Assembly (NCBI GenBank): GCA_946800325.1
Contig: OX326958.1
Location: forward strand, 6,396,001 to 6,460,000
DNA length: 64,000 nt
Source: Luzula sylvatica
Taxonomy: Eukaryota; Streptophyta; Magnoliopsida; Poales; Juncaceae
Direction: 5' to 3'
The translations under genes were made by a program, and so were the position numbers. Positions 9,852 through 23,586 of the stretch are shown piece after piece (the first letter of the stretch is position 1; every line of letters begins with the position of its first letter). A model generated the notes under the pieces. It searched no databases and was not told the origin of the DNA. It worked only from the letters and a program-made list of their open reading frames with translations.

Positions 9852-12800
9852 TTAACCATCATTCGCTAACCACTCGATGAACGACCTGAAAAACTTCGTT
9901 ACGGTCGTTCTTTGCCACCTTAATCTCTTCCATTTACTTTTGACTAAATACGGGTGCAAACCCAAAATATGCTCCGCCATGAAGTCGTGCCTCGTCAGAA
10001 TCCCAACAACCGGCGATCTCTGAAATTCCAAAATGGTTTATCAAAAATAATTAGTATATATATTAGAAATAAAAATGGACTTACATCCGAAGATTTCGGC
10101 ACGACTAAAAGATGCCTCAATCCAACTTCTCTGAAAAGAATCAATGCTTTCGCAAGAGACATGGTCTCCAGGACGGTATAAGGAGAAGTATTGGTAATAG
10201 GATGCAAATCCACAAACATTTCCATGTCTTCGTTCGTGAACTCCAAATCGTTAATACTATCACTCTTTCCAGACCCTCTCTTGTCGAAATCTCCCGCTAG
10301 AAATTTCTTAAACGCGTGATTTTCGTCGGATAATACGCAATTCGGTAAAAAGTATTCTTTTTTCTTCAAAACAACCAATAAATGGGACCGTAAAATTAAA
10401 CCGTATAATACGGGACAAGGCGAAAATGGCGGCTCGTTTATAACTGGAAATGCATGGTGGCCAGTGGTTTTTAACATGTGAACGATATTTCCAACTTTTT
10501 CAACACCGTTAAATATTCTCAACGGTCCCGAAACCACGTCACTAACGGTTAATTGTCGCATGTATGGTTCGGCATGGCCTTCTAAATAAGGAAGGCTTTT
10601 AAAATTTAATATCATGTCGTATATATTTCCATTAAAGGTATCGGCCACGGTTTTCGAAATTAGGAGAACTAACATGACCAATGGGAGGAGTAATAAATTA
10701 TTGGTTAGTTCTAACATAATAACGCAAACCGAGACGGTTATTCTCATAGTTCCTCCTAAGAAAGAGGCGGAACCTAAAATCGCGACTAAACCATGGTCTA
10801 GTGTAGAGTACGAACCGAGTAAAATCGCAACTAATCTACCATAAGTAGCGCCGGTTAGAATAACCGGTACGAACAAGCCGAACGGTGCGACTACTCCGTA
10901 ACTTAAGATTCCAAATATATACGACGAAACGAAGAATAATAGCATGGATAAGGGGCGGTAAAAGTCGTCTGTGCCCGTTTTGTATAAATTTCTTATCGCA
11001 TCGTCGTTCGTGTTGAAGAATAGACTCGCGAGGTCGTTATAGTAATTTTCAGAGCATTGGAATTGTCTGAAACGGTTCGTCGAAGGGCAAGTTGTTGTGC
11101 CCGATATCGATTCGCATGGGTGACACGTGGCGATCCAAGGTAACGCGAAGTAGGTTATTGAGATTAATATCGAGATTAACGAAGCGAGTAGTAATTTGGA
11201 AACTCGGCCTTTTCTGTAAATTAAAAGAAAATTAAAAGAGGCATTTGGAACTAAATAATGAAATAAGTACATACTCGTTAATAAAAATGTATATTCGGAG
11301 GCACTTCAACATGAGATAATTGTAGAAACATCCCAAAGCGCCGCCAATAACTCCGAGAAGAATGACAGGTGGCAAATCGGAAAGGTGATAAGTCAATACA
11401 TCATTGGTGACATCATACATTATAAGACCTCCTTCTCCAAAGAGCCCACATTCCCCATTGTTACACACATCGATTAATAATCGAAGAACCACCGCCACCA
11501 CGGCCGTAGTAAAGAAAGCTCGCCAAATCAACGCACTTCTCCACCTATAATGTAAGTATATTAGAATGGATGTATTTGACATAAATATTTTTGTTTTAGA
11601 CGGTACCATGAAGACAATGATTCGAGGGCGAAAAGAAGGCCACCAACGGGAGCACGAAACGCGGCTGCGATACCGGCTCCGGCACCGATAGTCACGAGAT
11701 CACGCCTGTCCCTATCATTTTTGAAGTATCTGAGCCAATCACATGTGAGGCCATATTTCTGGGACCCACCATGACCGAAAATGTATGCGACACATGCACC
11801 GATGTGGACCATGGACCCGGCCTTGCCGACGTGGAGTGATGATGATACGGACGTGATGGAACCCAATATCTATATATTGATTTTGAATATTTCATATTTT
11901 TTTTATATCATGTGATATAATGAGAAATGAAAAAAAACACCTTGACAATGAGAGTTTTGATGGAGAAAATATTGGGCGCGTCGACTCCGTTTAAGTACGC
12001 TTTGACCTCTGGAATTCCTGAACCAGCCGCGGCGGGAGAAATAAATGACGTTATTCCTGTCGCGAATAACACGAGAACCAAGTTCAAACCAGTAAAAAGT
12101 CCAAATGCGGCCCAATATCTACACGAGAAAAAATAATATCTATCAATATATCATGAAAAGTCAATAATTTAAACAAGTAACATTATTAAGCAAGTAGTAT
12201 ATGGAATTAAATTAGCACAAGTCAATAAGAATTATCTATAAATAAGATAAGCATGCTACAAATGCATTATCCATGATTTAACTGGAAGATAATTGATCAA
12301 TAAACCAATCTACAGCTAAGTGAGCATACTAAATAAGTTATCTACAGAAAAATATAATATACTGACATTTCAATATGAGAATCTCATCATGTATGAAAAT
12401 GACTACTTAAGCCCAATTATTACCAATTAATTAAAAGGCAATCATTACCAATTTTTTGCTAAAATGGCCAACAAAATATTTTTCGAAATCAATATCGTAA
12501 AATAGTTATCATGTATGTGTACCTCTCAGAACTCATGAGGTTCGAAACAGAGACGAGTTTGTACCCTGCGATATTCTCCACAGCAAGGTTATTGAAGAAC
12601 CCAATTGCCGCAACTATGATACCAATCAAGAGGCAAAAGGTCCATTTCAAAATAACATATTTGTACTTGTGCGATTTTCCTCTGCTCCTCCAGTTCTGAT
12701 TGAACAAATCATTCTCAATCAACCTGAAACAGAAATTACAGAAAAAATTCAAAGTTTTAGTTAAAATTTGACGTGCTTTATGTTAAAACAGAGAAAAAAG

Positions 12801-13034
12801 TTGAAAACAACTACGGATCCAAGAAAAAAAAAGGAAAAAAAAGGAAAAAGTTTACTCATAATCAAGGCTCTCGATGGGGCAAACATGGGAGCCAACAATG
12901 GCGATCTGAGACGTATTATTAGGCTCGCTCCGACTGAGATGAATCGAGTTTTGGTGCAACAGTTGCTCGGTCAGAGATCCAGTATATACGAACAACTCCT
13001 CCACCGAGTCATCGTGCCGCGAAGCCGACGCCAT
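9852..13034 (-). CDS. CLC-type anion transporter, CLC-c/CLC-g clade, 7 exons, about 795 aa
   Basis: Exons (minus) 13034-12856, 12723-12523, 12118-11941, 11869-11607, 11544-11275, 11213-10085 and 10019-9852 sum to 796 codons with intact GT-AG borders. The protein has the N-terminal block TSQIAIVGSHVCPIESLDYE, a CLC membrane core, and C-terminal CBS domains ending in GILTRHDFMAEHILGLHP. The selectivity filter reads GSGIPE; Ser at the second position is the chloride-type state (nitrate-type AtCLCa has Pro). The gating-glutamate motif GKEGP reads GKAGS, and the proton-glutamate motif FALEE reads FALES, so both coupling glutamates are absent; the NIYD tyrosine is kept. Plant CLC-c/g proteins act mainly in the tonoplast or endomembranes. 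An in-frame ATG at 13121 would add 29 residues with a Phe run; I prefer 13034 because family members start close to this point. Transport mode is uncertain. Confidence 0.88.
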
Positions 13035-13054
13035 GGAAGCCAATGCGAAGAAGA

Positions 13055-13072
13055 AGAAGAAGAAGAGTTGGA
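13055..13072. repeat. (GAA)n microsatellite in the CLC 5' region
   Basis: A short AGA/GAA run, CT-rich on the transcribed strand, lies just upstream of the preferred CLC start. CT-rich runs are common in plant 5' UTRs. Confidence 0.6.
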
Positions 13073-13159
13073 GAGCGAAGGGGATGAGTTCGATAAACGA
13101 GTGATTGATTGATGGTTCCATTGTGTTTTGTACGAAATAAACTCATGAACGCGGTTCAC

Positions 13160-14269
13160 GAATTAAATGCCTGATGTTTTTCCAAATATCCTTGTTTTAT
13201 TTCCTGATCTTAACATTATTTCATGAAACAAGTCCATTCAATATTTTACAGTGTTTTTTACCGAATGGAGAAAGATAGTGATGTACTAATGATGTTTGGC
13301 TTTGTCCCATGAGTATTTGTAAGGGCATTTATTCTTGAGAAATTTGGCAACTAAAATAAGAGGCCATTCAACCTGTCCCCAGATTGCCAGTTGCCACCCC
13401 ACCACACCCTCTATATCCTAATTAACATCTTTAATTAATATCATAATTTATAAAGAATACATAATCAATTAATTTGTGATGTATAATTAACATCAAGTAC
13501 CAATATTTCCATAATCAAATATATGTTCGTTATTAAAAAAAATATTTGAGAAAATGTGTTCCTTGTTAGTTATTGTTAATTAGGATATAGAACGTGTGAT
13601 GGGGAAATCAGAGGGAAGTAAAATCTCCCCAAAAATAAATTTTTATAAATAATAAATTGTGTCGTGGAATAATGATGAAATAGTGGGAAAAAAATGAAAG
13701 AAAATGATTTATTCCGTCCATCAAGAATGGAAAAAATGAATTAATTTTATTCATGGGAAATAATAAAAAAAGTAAAAGATGATGAAATAGAAAAATATTG
13801 ATTTAACTCTCTTTCCCACAATTTCATTATTTTACCTTATCTAACATCGTTACAATAAAATGAAATAATACGAAGTATTTCTTTCGTTCTTACGTTATTT
13901 CGTGTGTTGTCGACTTGTCGAATTTTTACTTTTTTTGTAATACAAAGTATTTTAATGGATGTGCAAATCCAACAAATGGGGACCAAATTAAAACTTAAAC
14001 AGGGTAAAATTAATGAAGAACAGGACAGTGATTAAAATTAAAATTAAGGGAATAAAATGAACCACGGGGAATTTAATTAATTAATTTATTCATTGAGATA
14101 AGGATGTGAATAATTGTCTACTCATGTGGGCCTTCAATTGTCTTCATCTCCATAAACAACATTTGTGGATATCCAGATCTTCATATCAAGATTTTATTGT
14201 TTGTTTTCTTTTAGAAAAAAAAATAATATAAGAAAGAAGATACCATTTACTTTTATTGTTTGTTTTCTT
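13160..14269. other. Intergenic region upstream of CLC
   Basis: AT-rich, with no coding signal seen. It must contain the CLC promoter. A TTATTGTTTGTTTTCTTTTAG block recurs around both ends of the following transposon. Confidence 0.5.
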
Positions 14270-14272
14270 TTA

Positions 14273-15698
14273 GGGGCTGTTTGGCCGGCGGAATTAGTGG
14301 TTGGAATTGGATATTAAGATTCATCAAAATCTAATTCTTTGTTTGGTACAAGGAATTAGGGAGAGAATTAGAAAGTGGAGAATCTTGATATTCCATCTTT
14401 TGCTCACTATTTCGATTCCAACAAAAGCTAGAATTCCAAGATGGAGAATCTTGTTAATCCAAATAATAGTAATAATAATAATAATGATGATAAAAAAAAT
14501 GATAATACAAAAATAATAATGTAATAATATAATAATAATTATTATATTATATAGTAATTATATCGTACTAATAAAACAATTATATTATAAATATTATATT
14601 GATATAACTAATATAATATTAAATATATTATAATATTATTAATACATTAAATCAAGCAAAAGATTATAATCAAATAATAATCATATTATAATTATTAAAT
14701 CTATATCATTAATATTATATTATATATTACTATAACATAAATTATTATTTATAATAATTATATTATATCTATATAATTAATATGATAATATATATTATTA
14801 TAAAGAATATTATTTTATGAATAAACTACAATATTACAATCATGTAACAATGCAATTAATAATATTATATTAATTATAATGTATTATATGTATAATATTA
14901 TTTTATTATAATAATATAATCATTATAAATTAATAAAATAATATTTTAATATTATTATTTTATAATCATATCCATATAATTAATTATATTATAATAATAA
15001 AATAATTATTATATCCACATAATTAATATAATATTATATGTAAAGTAAATTTAATATTTTAATATTATTATTATTATTTAATTGCTAATTTTATAGTAAT
15101 TATAGTAAAATAATAAGATAATTTTTTAATTATAATATATATTATCATAATATATTGTATAGATATAATATAATATTATTTTATATTGTAATAATGTAAT
15201 ATTACAATAATATTATTTTTTATCAGTTTTAATGAAATATTATTTTTAGATTTTCAATAACAAATATATAATAATTATATTATAATAATAGTATATTGTA
15301 TTATATATCATTATAATAACATTATAATTGGATAATATATATTATTACAATAATTATGTAATGATAAATTCAATATTATTTGATTATTTAAGAAAGATAC
15401 TTAATATTTTTTTATCAATTTTAATTAAACATTATTTTTACATTGTAATTTTAATATATTATATTATTATTATTAATATAAATGTATTATTAATATTAAT
15501 AATATTAATATATTAACAATATTAGTAATATTAGTATGTTAATATTATAATAGTATATTATATGAATATGCTAATATAATAGCACTAATATAAAAATATT
15601 AATATATTAGTATTATTTACAATATTTTAATATTAATATTAATATTTGTATTATGAATATATATTGTCATATAATATAATATAATAATAATAATAATA

Positions 15699-15732
<34 letters not shown>

Positions 15733-16014
15733 TAAAATTAGTGCAATAATATAACTACAATTAATAATATTATGATGATTTTATATTATATGATAATACT
15801 ATTATATTGTATTAATTTTAATCAAACATTTGTTCTATATTTTCAATAATGAAATTCCAGAATTTTTCTAACCATCCAAACGAAGAATTATATTTTCCAA
15901 CATCTTATAATTCGGACATCCAAACAAACTGTGGAATTACTAATTCCAGAACTTTTTTCTCCTCCACCTTATAATCCAATTCCACTCTACTAATTCCGCT
16001 TGCCAAACGGCCCC
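14273..16014. mobile_element. Tourist-like (PIF/Harbinger) element with long AT-rich core
   Basis: The left end starts GGGGCTGTTTGGC and the right end finishes GCCAAACGGCCCC, so the ends are inverted repeats. Both are flanked by TTA (14270-14272 and 16015-16017), the usual PIF/Harbinger target duplication. Subterminal inverted similarity (GGAATTAGT and ACTAATTCC) extends further. The core, about 14460-15830, is nearly pure A/T with AATAAT and ATTATT tracts. No transposase ORF is visible, so it is non-autonomous. Confidence 0.7.
15675..15732. repeat. (AAT)n/(ATT)n simple repeat
   Basis: AATAATAATAAT runs directly into ATTATTATT, making a self-complementary run inside the Tourist-like core. 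Confidence 0.7.
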
Positions 16015-16232
16015 TTAGAAACAAGATTTTATTTTATTGTTTGTTTTCTTTTAGAAATTCCCTGACAAATTATGATAAATTATTTGGATATTTTGAAATA
16101 TATTTAATTGATAATTAGAGAAAGAAGATACCATTTACTTTTATTTCTGTTCAGGAAATTTACACACTATAATCTAAAAAAAAAAACTAAACTTTATGAT
16201 CATATCATTTATTTATTAACACGATGCTGTTT

Positions 16233-19200
16233 TTAATGGTCGCGATAAACGGGCTGAGGTGTCCATTTAAGAAGCAAATTGAGCTTTCCTGATTTGGCAC
16301 CTTCTAGAAGAAAGCAATCTCGAAACTCGCCTTCCATTATAACCCTATTTAACGTCATTATGCATCTCCCGATATAATCCTAAAATCAAAATTAAGTAAT
16401 CTTATGTTATGATATGATACTTTTATTAATTTTATGAAAAAAGATAATGTTATGTATAGTTTTAATATAATTATAAGATAAGATAAGATAATTAATTAAT
16501 TAACCTTGCGAAAAGTATCGTGATCATAGACTTCGAAAATGAGCAAATCATGGAGGCCATCTTCGACTACCAAGTCAAATGTTTGGTTCCATATTGGCTC
16601 TAATGTATTGTTCACTACCTATATATATGATCCAAATTATTTTTTATTAAAAATTAACAAAATAGGAAATATCAAGGGTATTCATGATATTACACATTTT
16701 GTAGGGGCACAAGTGAAATTTGGCCTTTTCAAAAAAAGTTATCTGTTTGCAATGGGCTTTGGATAATCATAGAAAAAAGAGAATAACATAATAATAGTAA
16801 TAAAAGTTACCCTAGTTTTCAATTTGGTCCCTTGTTTTTTCAAATATAGCACGACGAATGGATCGGCTTTTCCCATCACGTCCATTTGCGGCAAATCTTC
16901 GGCCGAAATAACCGTCACGGACAAAACCCCTCTGACGATTACGTTCTTTCTCTGCTTTACTAAACTCGCATCCTCTCCATTCGTCTCGGACTTGAGAGCT
17001 TTCTCCAGTGAAGTCAACGTGAATTTGTGCGCAAATGGGTTCACGATATTTTTCGCTCCGTATGGAAAGTACATGAGCTCTAAATGCACCTATCCAAAAA
17101 AATTAACTTTATTTTATTTATTTTTTAAAAAAAGTATGAATAAATTTTGGAACTTACGAGGCCGCGAGGTTTCAAATCGCGTTGAATATCCAAATCTTTG
17201 ACCAAATTCAACCACAAATCCTTGACTTTGCCTGGTTCGAGCTCGTTTAGGCTCACTCTCGCGCAACCAATTAATTGAGAAGGTTGAAGGCCTTCGTCGT
17301 CGAATATTTTGACCGTCAAAAATTGAGTCGATGGATCCTCTACTATGAATTCGTAATTTTCGTTCCAAATTGGGTTCAAATCATTGTTCTGTAATAAATA
17401 ATTTTAAATGAATTATTATTATTATTGGAGAAAAATTGGATTTTGGTAATGGGGAAGGAAGGAAGGAAATTACGATTGTTTTGCTTTTCTTGGTTCGATT
17501 GCTTAAAGGGCGTATGTATAAAATGGCGAAAGGGTCGGATTTTCCAATTAGGTCCTTGTTTTTTAGATCTCTTGCTTGAACTAGTTTCACGTCTAATACT
17601 CCAACTGGCTTCAATTCCAAGTCACTAATTTATAACAAAAATACAAAATTAAATTAAGAAAATATATATATTAGATTTACCCTTTGAAAGATAAAAATAT
17701 CATATATACCCTATAAAAGATGTTAAAGATCATAGTAATCTAACTAGATTAGTAAAATATAAACAAGATAACTCGACAAATTTAATACCAGATTAACAAT
17801 TTGGATATGTTTTATATTTTGTTAGTTTTGAAAGGGTAATTATAATATAATGTTTTGGGTTTTTATAAGGGTAAATACTAAATTTGTATATCTAAATCCC
17901 CCTAAAATGAAAAAAAATAATGAGAAATAACCTATAATCGCCAGGAATTATTGGGATAACTTTTCGATTGGGCCACATTAAAGTATCCTCTATTGTGTCG
18001 CGTATTGTACTCTAAAAAAAATAAAAAATAAAATACATAAAAAGGAGTTAATTAAATGAATTAAAGGAGAAAATAACCATTTGAAATTTAAAAAATCTAA
18101 CGAAAAAAAAAAATGAAACCTCAATTGCGTCAGAGAGTCCAGGAATAGCAGATATTTCACCACCAACAACCTTGAGCGTGAAATCAAGTTTTTTCTACAT
18201 GAAAAGAAATCATTACGTGAATATTATATTACGTAGGGACTATAGAATAAAAATGTAAATTTATTAATTTATTATTTTTACCTTTTCTCTTAGAGAATAA
18301 GAGACGGCTCCGAAACAAGGAAACTCTGCCATTAGAGGTTTAAAAATCAGACGAAATACTCCCGTGAATGCGATGTTTTTCACCTAAAATAACAACGAAA
18401 TTAAAAATTAGTCCCTCTAAATACTTTAATTACAAACAAGTCCCTAATTTTGTTACCACTGAATAAATCGTTAATTTCATTCAGTGGTCTTTTCATTTGG
18501 AATAGAGGATACTAAAGAACGGAAATTTCAAAAATTTTAAAATAAAAATAAAAATATATATGATGATCAAAATAATAGTAAAAATGCGTACCTGTATGGG
18601 AAGAGACATGCCAAGACTGGTACGAATATCAATGACTATATTAGGATTACCATCCCATTGCACTTCTAATTCCATCGTGATTCCAGAACTTTCATTCTCG
18701 AGTATCGAAATCCCTAAAAAAAACATTATTTTCAAATAAATAACAAATGCATTTCAGGGGGTATATATGAAATTTCACATTTTATAAGGGACCACCTGTA
18801 AATTGCGGAGCGACAGTGCCAAGTGTCAGCTTGGAAAATTTCAAAGAAGACAGGATGAAGGATTTGTATTGCTCAAAAACTGGGTCCAAAGAAGTTCGAA
18901 TTAACTCTGACGCAGCCTGTAATGACGATTTAAAATTTTTTGTTTATACCCGAATAAATCATAGAATTATTTTGTAAGGGATTGAAGGTAGGTGGGGTAA
19001 TTATGGATACCTCATCAATGTAAGGCCATAGTTTCACTAAATGGAGATTTAGCCATTTCAACTGAAAAAAAAAAAAAAAAAGTTGATTAAACATTCAATC
19101 AAATCATTACAAAACTTCGAAATATCACATATACCCCTCCAAAATCTTAAATATCATGAATAATCCTCCTAAATATATATGACCAATCAAGGATCGATTC

Positions 19201-19714
19201 TATTTTAAAGCAAATGAAGGGTATATGTGATATTATGAGAATTGGCAAGGGTACGCATGAAATTGCGTATATAACAAAAGAAAATGTTCGAATAAAAATT
19301 AATTTAGAGAACATTTAATATATATTGAAAATTCACCTTTTGACGCTGCGTAAAAACAGCCCAAGAAGGGTATACTTCAGGTGGCAAAAGTTTTCTCAAA
19401 TCATCGACGGTTAATTTTGAAAATTGATTAACCATAGTTGCCTACAAACAAGTTATTCAATTGTGATTAGCTAAATAATTAAGTCTAATTGATTAATTTA
19501 GTAAGTATAAGTTCCATGCTTGTAATTTGAATTAACTAAACAAAGTATTGAAAATCACGGAGTGAACCTAATTAGCTAAACATGAACTAATATGAGCAAA
19601 AAGGATTACCAATTCCTTGCGTTGCTCAGCTCTGGAATTCTCGAACCGTACAAAAAGAATCACGAGAATTACCCCGAAAGCTAAACCCACTATCAATCCC
19701 GTCAAAAACGCCAT
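16233..19714 (-). CDS. Plant synaptotagmin / extended-synaptotagmin-like protein (SYT4/SYT5-type), 13 exons, about 560 aa
   Basis: Thirteen GT-AG exons run from the ATG at 19714 to TAA at 16233 and sum to 561 codons. The N terminus MAFLTGLIVGLAFGVILVIL is a membrane anchor. An SMP domain follows (KWLNLHLVKLWPYIDE, LTLGTVAPQFTG, ELEVQWDGNPNIV, IPGLSDAIE), the lipid-transfer module of E-Syt/SYT proteins. C2A contains DLIGKSDPFA and FDDEG, and C2B contains DVMGKADPFV and YDHDTF, with the acidic loop residues expected for calcium-dependent lipid binding. It ends KWTPQPVYRDH, close to Arabidopsis SYT4/5. Such proteins tether ER to plasma membrane and move glycerolipids. Introns contain degenerate GGGTATATATGATATT-type repeats (17680-17890, 19120-19270). 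The gene looks intact. Confidence 0.9.
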
Positions 19715-21208
19715 TCTTAAGCACAAAAATAAAGCAAACAAAAAAACAGAGGTTTAAACAAAAAAAAGGGCAAAAAATGAGAGAAGTATAATGGATTAGG
19801 CTGGATGGATACGAAAGAAAGGAAATCTCTAGAAAGAAGAAGAAGAGAGATCGTACTGTGGTGATGGGATTGCTTATGAAAGTTTTGTTCTTTTATGATT
19901 CGTGGCGTTCGTTTGAAAGGAGCAAATGGGTTCTTTGCTTAGGGAGGAGGGAGAGAGAGAGGAGGAGAGGTGTACAGCTCGGTGGAGGGAAAAGAGGAGC
20001 CACTTTGGGAATGTGTGAAATTATAGTTTTCTTCTCCTCTTCACTACTTTTTTTTGCAAATAATTTTTCATAAAATTAGAAAATGATTTTGCAAAATAAA
20101 ATAATAGTTTATTATAAAGAACATGGTTTTGCAAATATACTTTTCAATAATAAATGTCTTTTTTCAATGTGCTTTTCAATAATAACTATTTTTTTTAAAA
20201 AAATATTGTTTTACGAGTCAAAAGTATATCTTTCTAGTCATTATTTGCTTTATGAATAATTTTCAGCCTTGAATATGTAGTCTTGTGAGATACCGTCATC
20301 CAAATATATCGCATTTTTCGACGTTGTTATAAAAAATTCATTGAAATTAATTGATAAACTTGTACAGTAAATAAATAGATTCTGATACGGATATTATAAT
20401 TTATTGTAATTATTTTTCATGATTATTTTGTAATTATAGATGATATTGAGAATGATATTGTGAAACATAGAAAAAAATACTTGTTAAAAATATTTGTTAA
20501 AAAATACCTGCAAAAATATTACATCGTTATATCGTCCAATATGCAATTTTAATATATACTTTTAAATACAAACAAATTAAATTAAATTATTTAATACATA
20601 TTTTATATCTCAAAATTATAACTATCCAGAATGCAAATAATATTCCTTTTCAAATACCAACATATATTATAGAATTTCCACTTCACTTAAAATATATTCT
20701 TATGTCATGCATGCCTAGGACTTTTGATTAATTGGTTCAAATCATGAATAATAATTGATAATGAATAGTAACAATCAAGCTCAAAAATCATGTTCAAATC
20801 ATGAATAATAATTTTAAAATTTATGCAGATCAAGTTCAAAATATATGTGATGTACTACTGATGTGAACGAGTCCATGCTCCATGGTAATCTATTGCTCTC
20901 CTCGCGCCACGTGTCTTGGATTATTGTAGCACACCAAGCGCGCATGAATATAAAATAAAATAAAATAATATTGTTGAGTCTTTGACTCTTTGTCATATGT
21001 TACTTCAATGCACTAATTATTATTAGGAACCTACCAAGTCAATAAAATAATAATTTAAAATGTATATTTCCATTTCATGACTCACAAAAAAAAAAAAATC
21101 AAAATTGGTTAATTAATTACAAAAATAAAACAATTCCCTCTCGTAATAATAATCTCTTTACGCTTATTTATTAATAAAAGTATTAAAAAAGAAAAGAAAA
21201 TAAAATCA
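19715..21208. other. SYT upstream region and spacer to the Toc90-like gene
   Basis: The first about 250 bp (to 19990) is purine-rich on the plus strand, so CT-rich on the SYT strand, and looks like SYT 5' UTR and promoter. The rest is AT-rich. A CACGTGTC box lies at about 20908. No gene seen. Confidence 0.5.
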
Positions 21209-23586
21209 TCACTCCTCGTAATCCAACGATTTTCTTCTAAACATCGCGCGAGCCAAAGTAAAAACCGCTAACAAAAATATCTCCGCCCGATCCGAACCAC
21301 TCATCTTCACGCAAACCTGACCTAAATTCCTACTATTCAAATTAGCGCCAAAAGACAATTTTGCCCCTCTTCCCATCCGAAAATCCGCTTGAAAATTCGC
21401 CCCCAAAACCGATTCGTTTTCGAACGAAAGAATCGAAGCTCCGATACTCAATTTCTCGTCTCTTACTGGAAAATCTCTTCCCTTGATCATCGCCTCGATA
21501 CCTCCTCCATTCGCCACCTGTCCATTCCCACCCATTCTTCCGATATTCATATTTAAATTAACCCTCTTTCCTATATTCACGCAATCTTCTAATTTGGTCC
21601 CCGTAAAGTACATATCTCCGTATTTGGTCATGCAAACACCGCCTCCAATTCGATTCCATTTGAAAATTTTGAAACTCGAATTATTATGAAGTCTACATAC
21701 TAAATCTCGATTTCCTGTTGTTTGAATATCGAAACCGTTCAAAACGGAATATCCATTTTGGTCCGTGTAATTAGCGGTACATTCTGAATGAATGGTGAAA
21801 TCTTTTTTGTCCTTACTTATTTGAGTAATTAACGATGCGTTTAGATTATTTTTTACTTCACGCGAGGCTTCTAAGTTAACAGCATCGAAATTTACATCGT
21901 GATCCCATCCTTGCGGGTCCATAACGGGTCTCGAAAAGTACCAATCTTTGGTACCGATTAAGCACCGGTACCGAAAATCAGGTTGACTAGAGTCGAAACT
22001 GATCGGTATGGGCATATCAGCTAATTGCATTTCATTTTCTTCATTAAAATCTCGAACCCTAATTTCATTTCTTTTTTTTATTTGTTCTTTTAATTGTTTC
22101 TTCAAAAAGAGGGTTTCTCTATAATCCAATTCGTCGAGATAAGCGACTTTTTGTTCTTTCGATAATTTCTCGAATTGGGCTTTGTTCAAAATTCGGATTG
22201 GGGGTAATTTGTCATACTCATCTCCTTCTTCAAAATTCAAATTAATTTCACCGTCCTCCGAATTAGACAGATTTTTAGGGGGTTTAAGGAAAGAAGAGAG
22301 CAAATGCGGTATGGAAGGCAATCTAGGGTTAGGGTTAATCAATTTCAGCAAATCGAAACTATTTTCGAATTTCAAAATTCGATTTGCGTCACCCAATACC
22401 TTCGTACCGGTACACAAAATTAAAAACCGGTTCAAAAATTCCTGTTCTGTATTTAACCTCCACGCAGGATCATTTTCTATGACGATAAATTGATTTTCAA
22501 TCTGAGCATTCAGTACCGCTCTGTGAATATTAGTCTGTACCGAATTGGTACGGTACCGAATGAACATTTCGGAATTTACAGGTCTGCCATCAGGTCCTTC
22601 TACTGAAAACGCGGCATGAGTCATCATTATTATAGTACTCAACCATATAGAACTCCCAAATATTTCAGTAACGAGTTTAAATAACGGGTACTCGGTAAAG
22701 TCTTTGCTCGTACCAGTGTCGAGTCTCTCGAAGTATAAAACCATAGCAGGTTTTGATTTTCTAATATACCGTTTTATCGAATGCAAATTTCTTCTATTTC
22801 TTCGATCATTACCACTCGAAGGAGAATATAGACCTGGTGTATCAATAAATGTCACTTTTACCCCTTTAATCGTACCGGATATTTCTTCGATATTTTTCGT
22901 ACCAGGTTGAAACGGGTCCGTACCGGTAACTTTGCTATCTAAAACTGAATTTATTGTTGCGCTTTTCCCAACACCGGTACGGCCTAAAAGAAGGATTTTC
23001 AGAGAGAAATCCATAACGGGTTGACCCGTTTGCTCCTGTTCTATTGCTAAGTTTCGAGAATTATTTATGTCTGGTACCGGCGTACCCGTTTTTCCGGCTT
23101 GGATTAAGCTGGCGAGATGTAACCGGTACAGAACTTGCGATACCGCGGTATTGTTTGGGGATTCTCCAATTTTGTGAATTATTCGCAGAAAGTTTACTTG
23201 TAGATCCTTGAGCTTCTTTAATGGGTCTGAATTGTTCATGTTGGAATCATTTTGAGATATATTGGTTGCGGTACCAGTATCGTTCTCACGAGTTTCGATT
23301 GATTGATCCAATTCACTGGTACGACTTGTACTGGTGGGTATTTCTGGTTCTGAATTAGATTCATCCTCTGAATTAACAAAACAATGTTTACGAGTTAAAA
23401 ATTGAAAATTCTACCTTTTTAAAGGTATTGAAGCAAAGAATTAAATTTTTGAATGTAGAGTATACCTTGATTTGATTCGTCTCCGATTGAATTTGAATCA
23501 TCTTCATTAAAAAAATTAAAAGGTCTTGCAGAAAGCAAAGAATCGGAACCCAGTTGGCTCGGAAACCACTTTCGAAAATTCATCAT
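21209..23586 (-). CDS. TOC159-family chloroplast preprotein import receptor, Toc90-like, 2 exons, about 759 aa
   Basis: Exon 1 is 23586-23466 and exon 2 is 23367-21209; together they give 760 codons. Exon 1 starts MMNFRKWFPSQLGSDSLLSA, a conserved start of Toc90-type proteins. The short A region is only moderately acidic, unlike the long acidic domain of Toc159/132/120. The AIG1-type GTPase domain has the P-loop GRTGVGKSATINS, IDTPGLYSP and SIKRYIRKSKP. The C-terminal M domain contains YDKLPPIRILNKAQFEKLS, YRCLIGTKDW, DPQGWDHDVNFDAVN and GNGQVANGGGIEA. It would act at the outer chloroplast membrane with Toc33/34 and Toc75, recognising precursor proteins. Length matches Arabidopsis Toc90 (about 790 aa). 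A run of Arg/Lys near the end (RAMFRRKSLDYEE) is visible. Confidence 0.9.

Noticed and set aside
13035..13121. Upstream in-frame ATG of CLC (13121) as the true start
   Set aside because: It would add a 29-residue stretch with a Phe run encoded by a GAA/TTC microsatellite; family members lack it. It cannot be excluded without transcript data.
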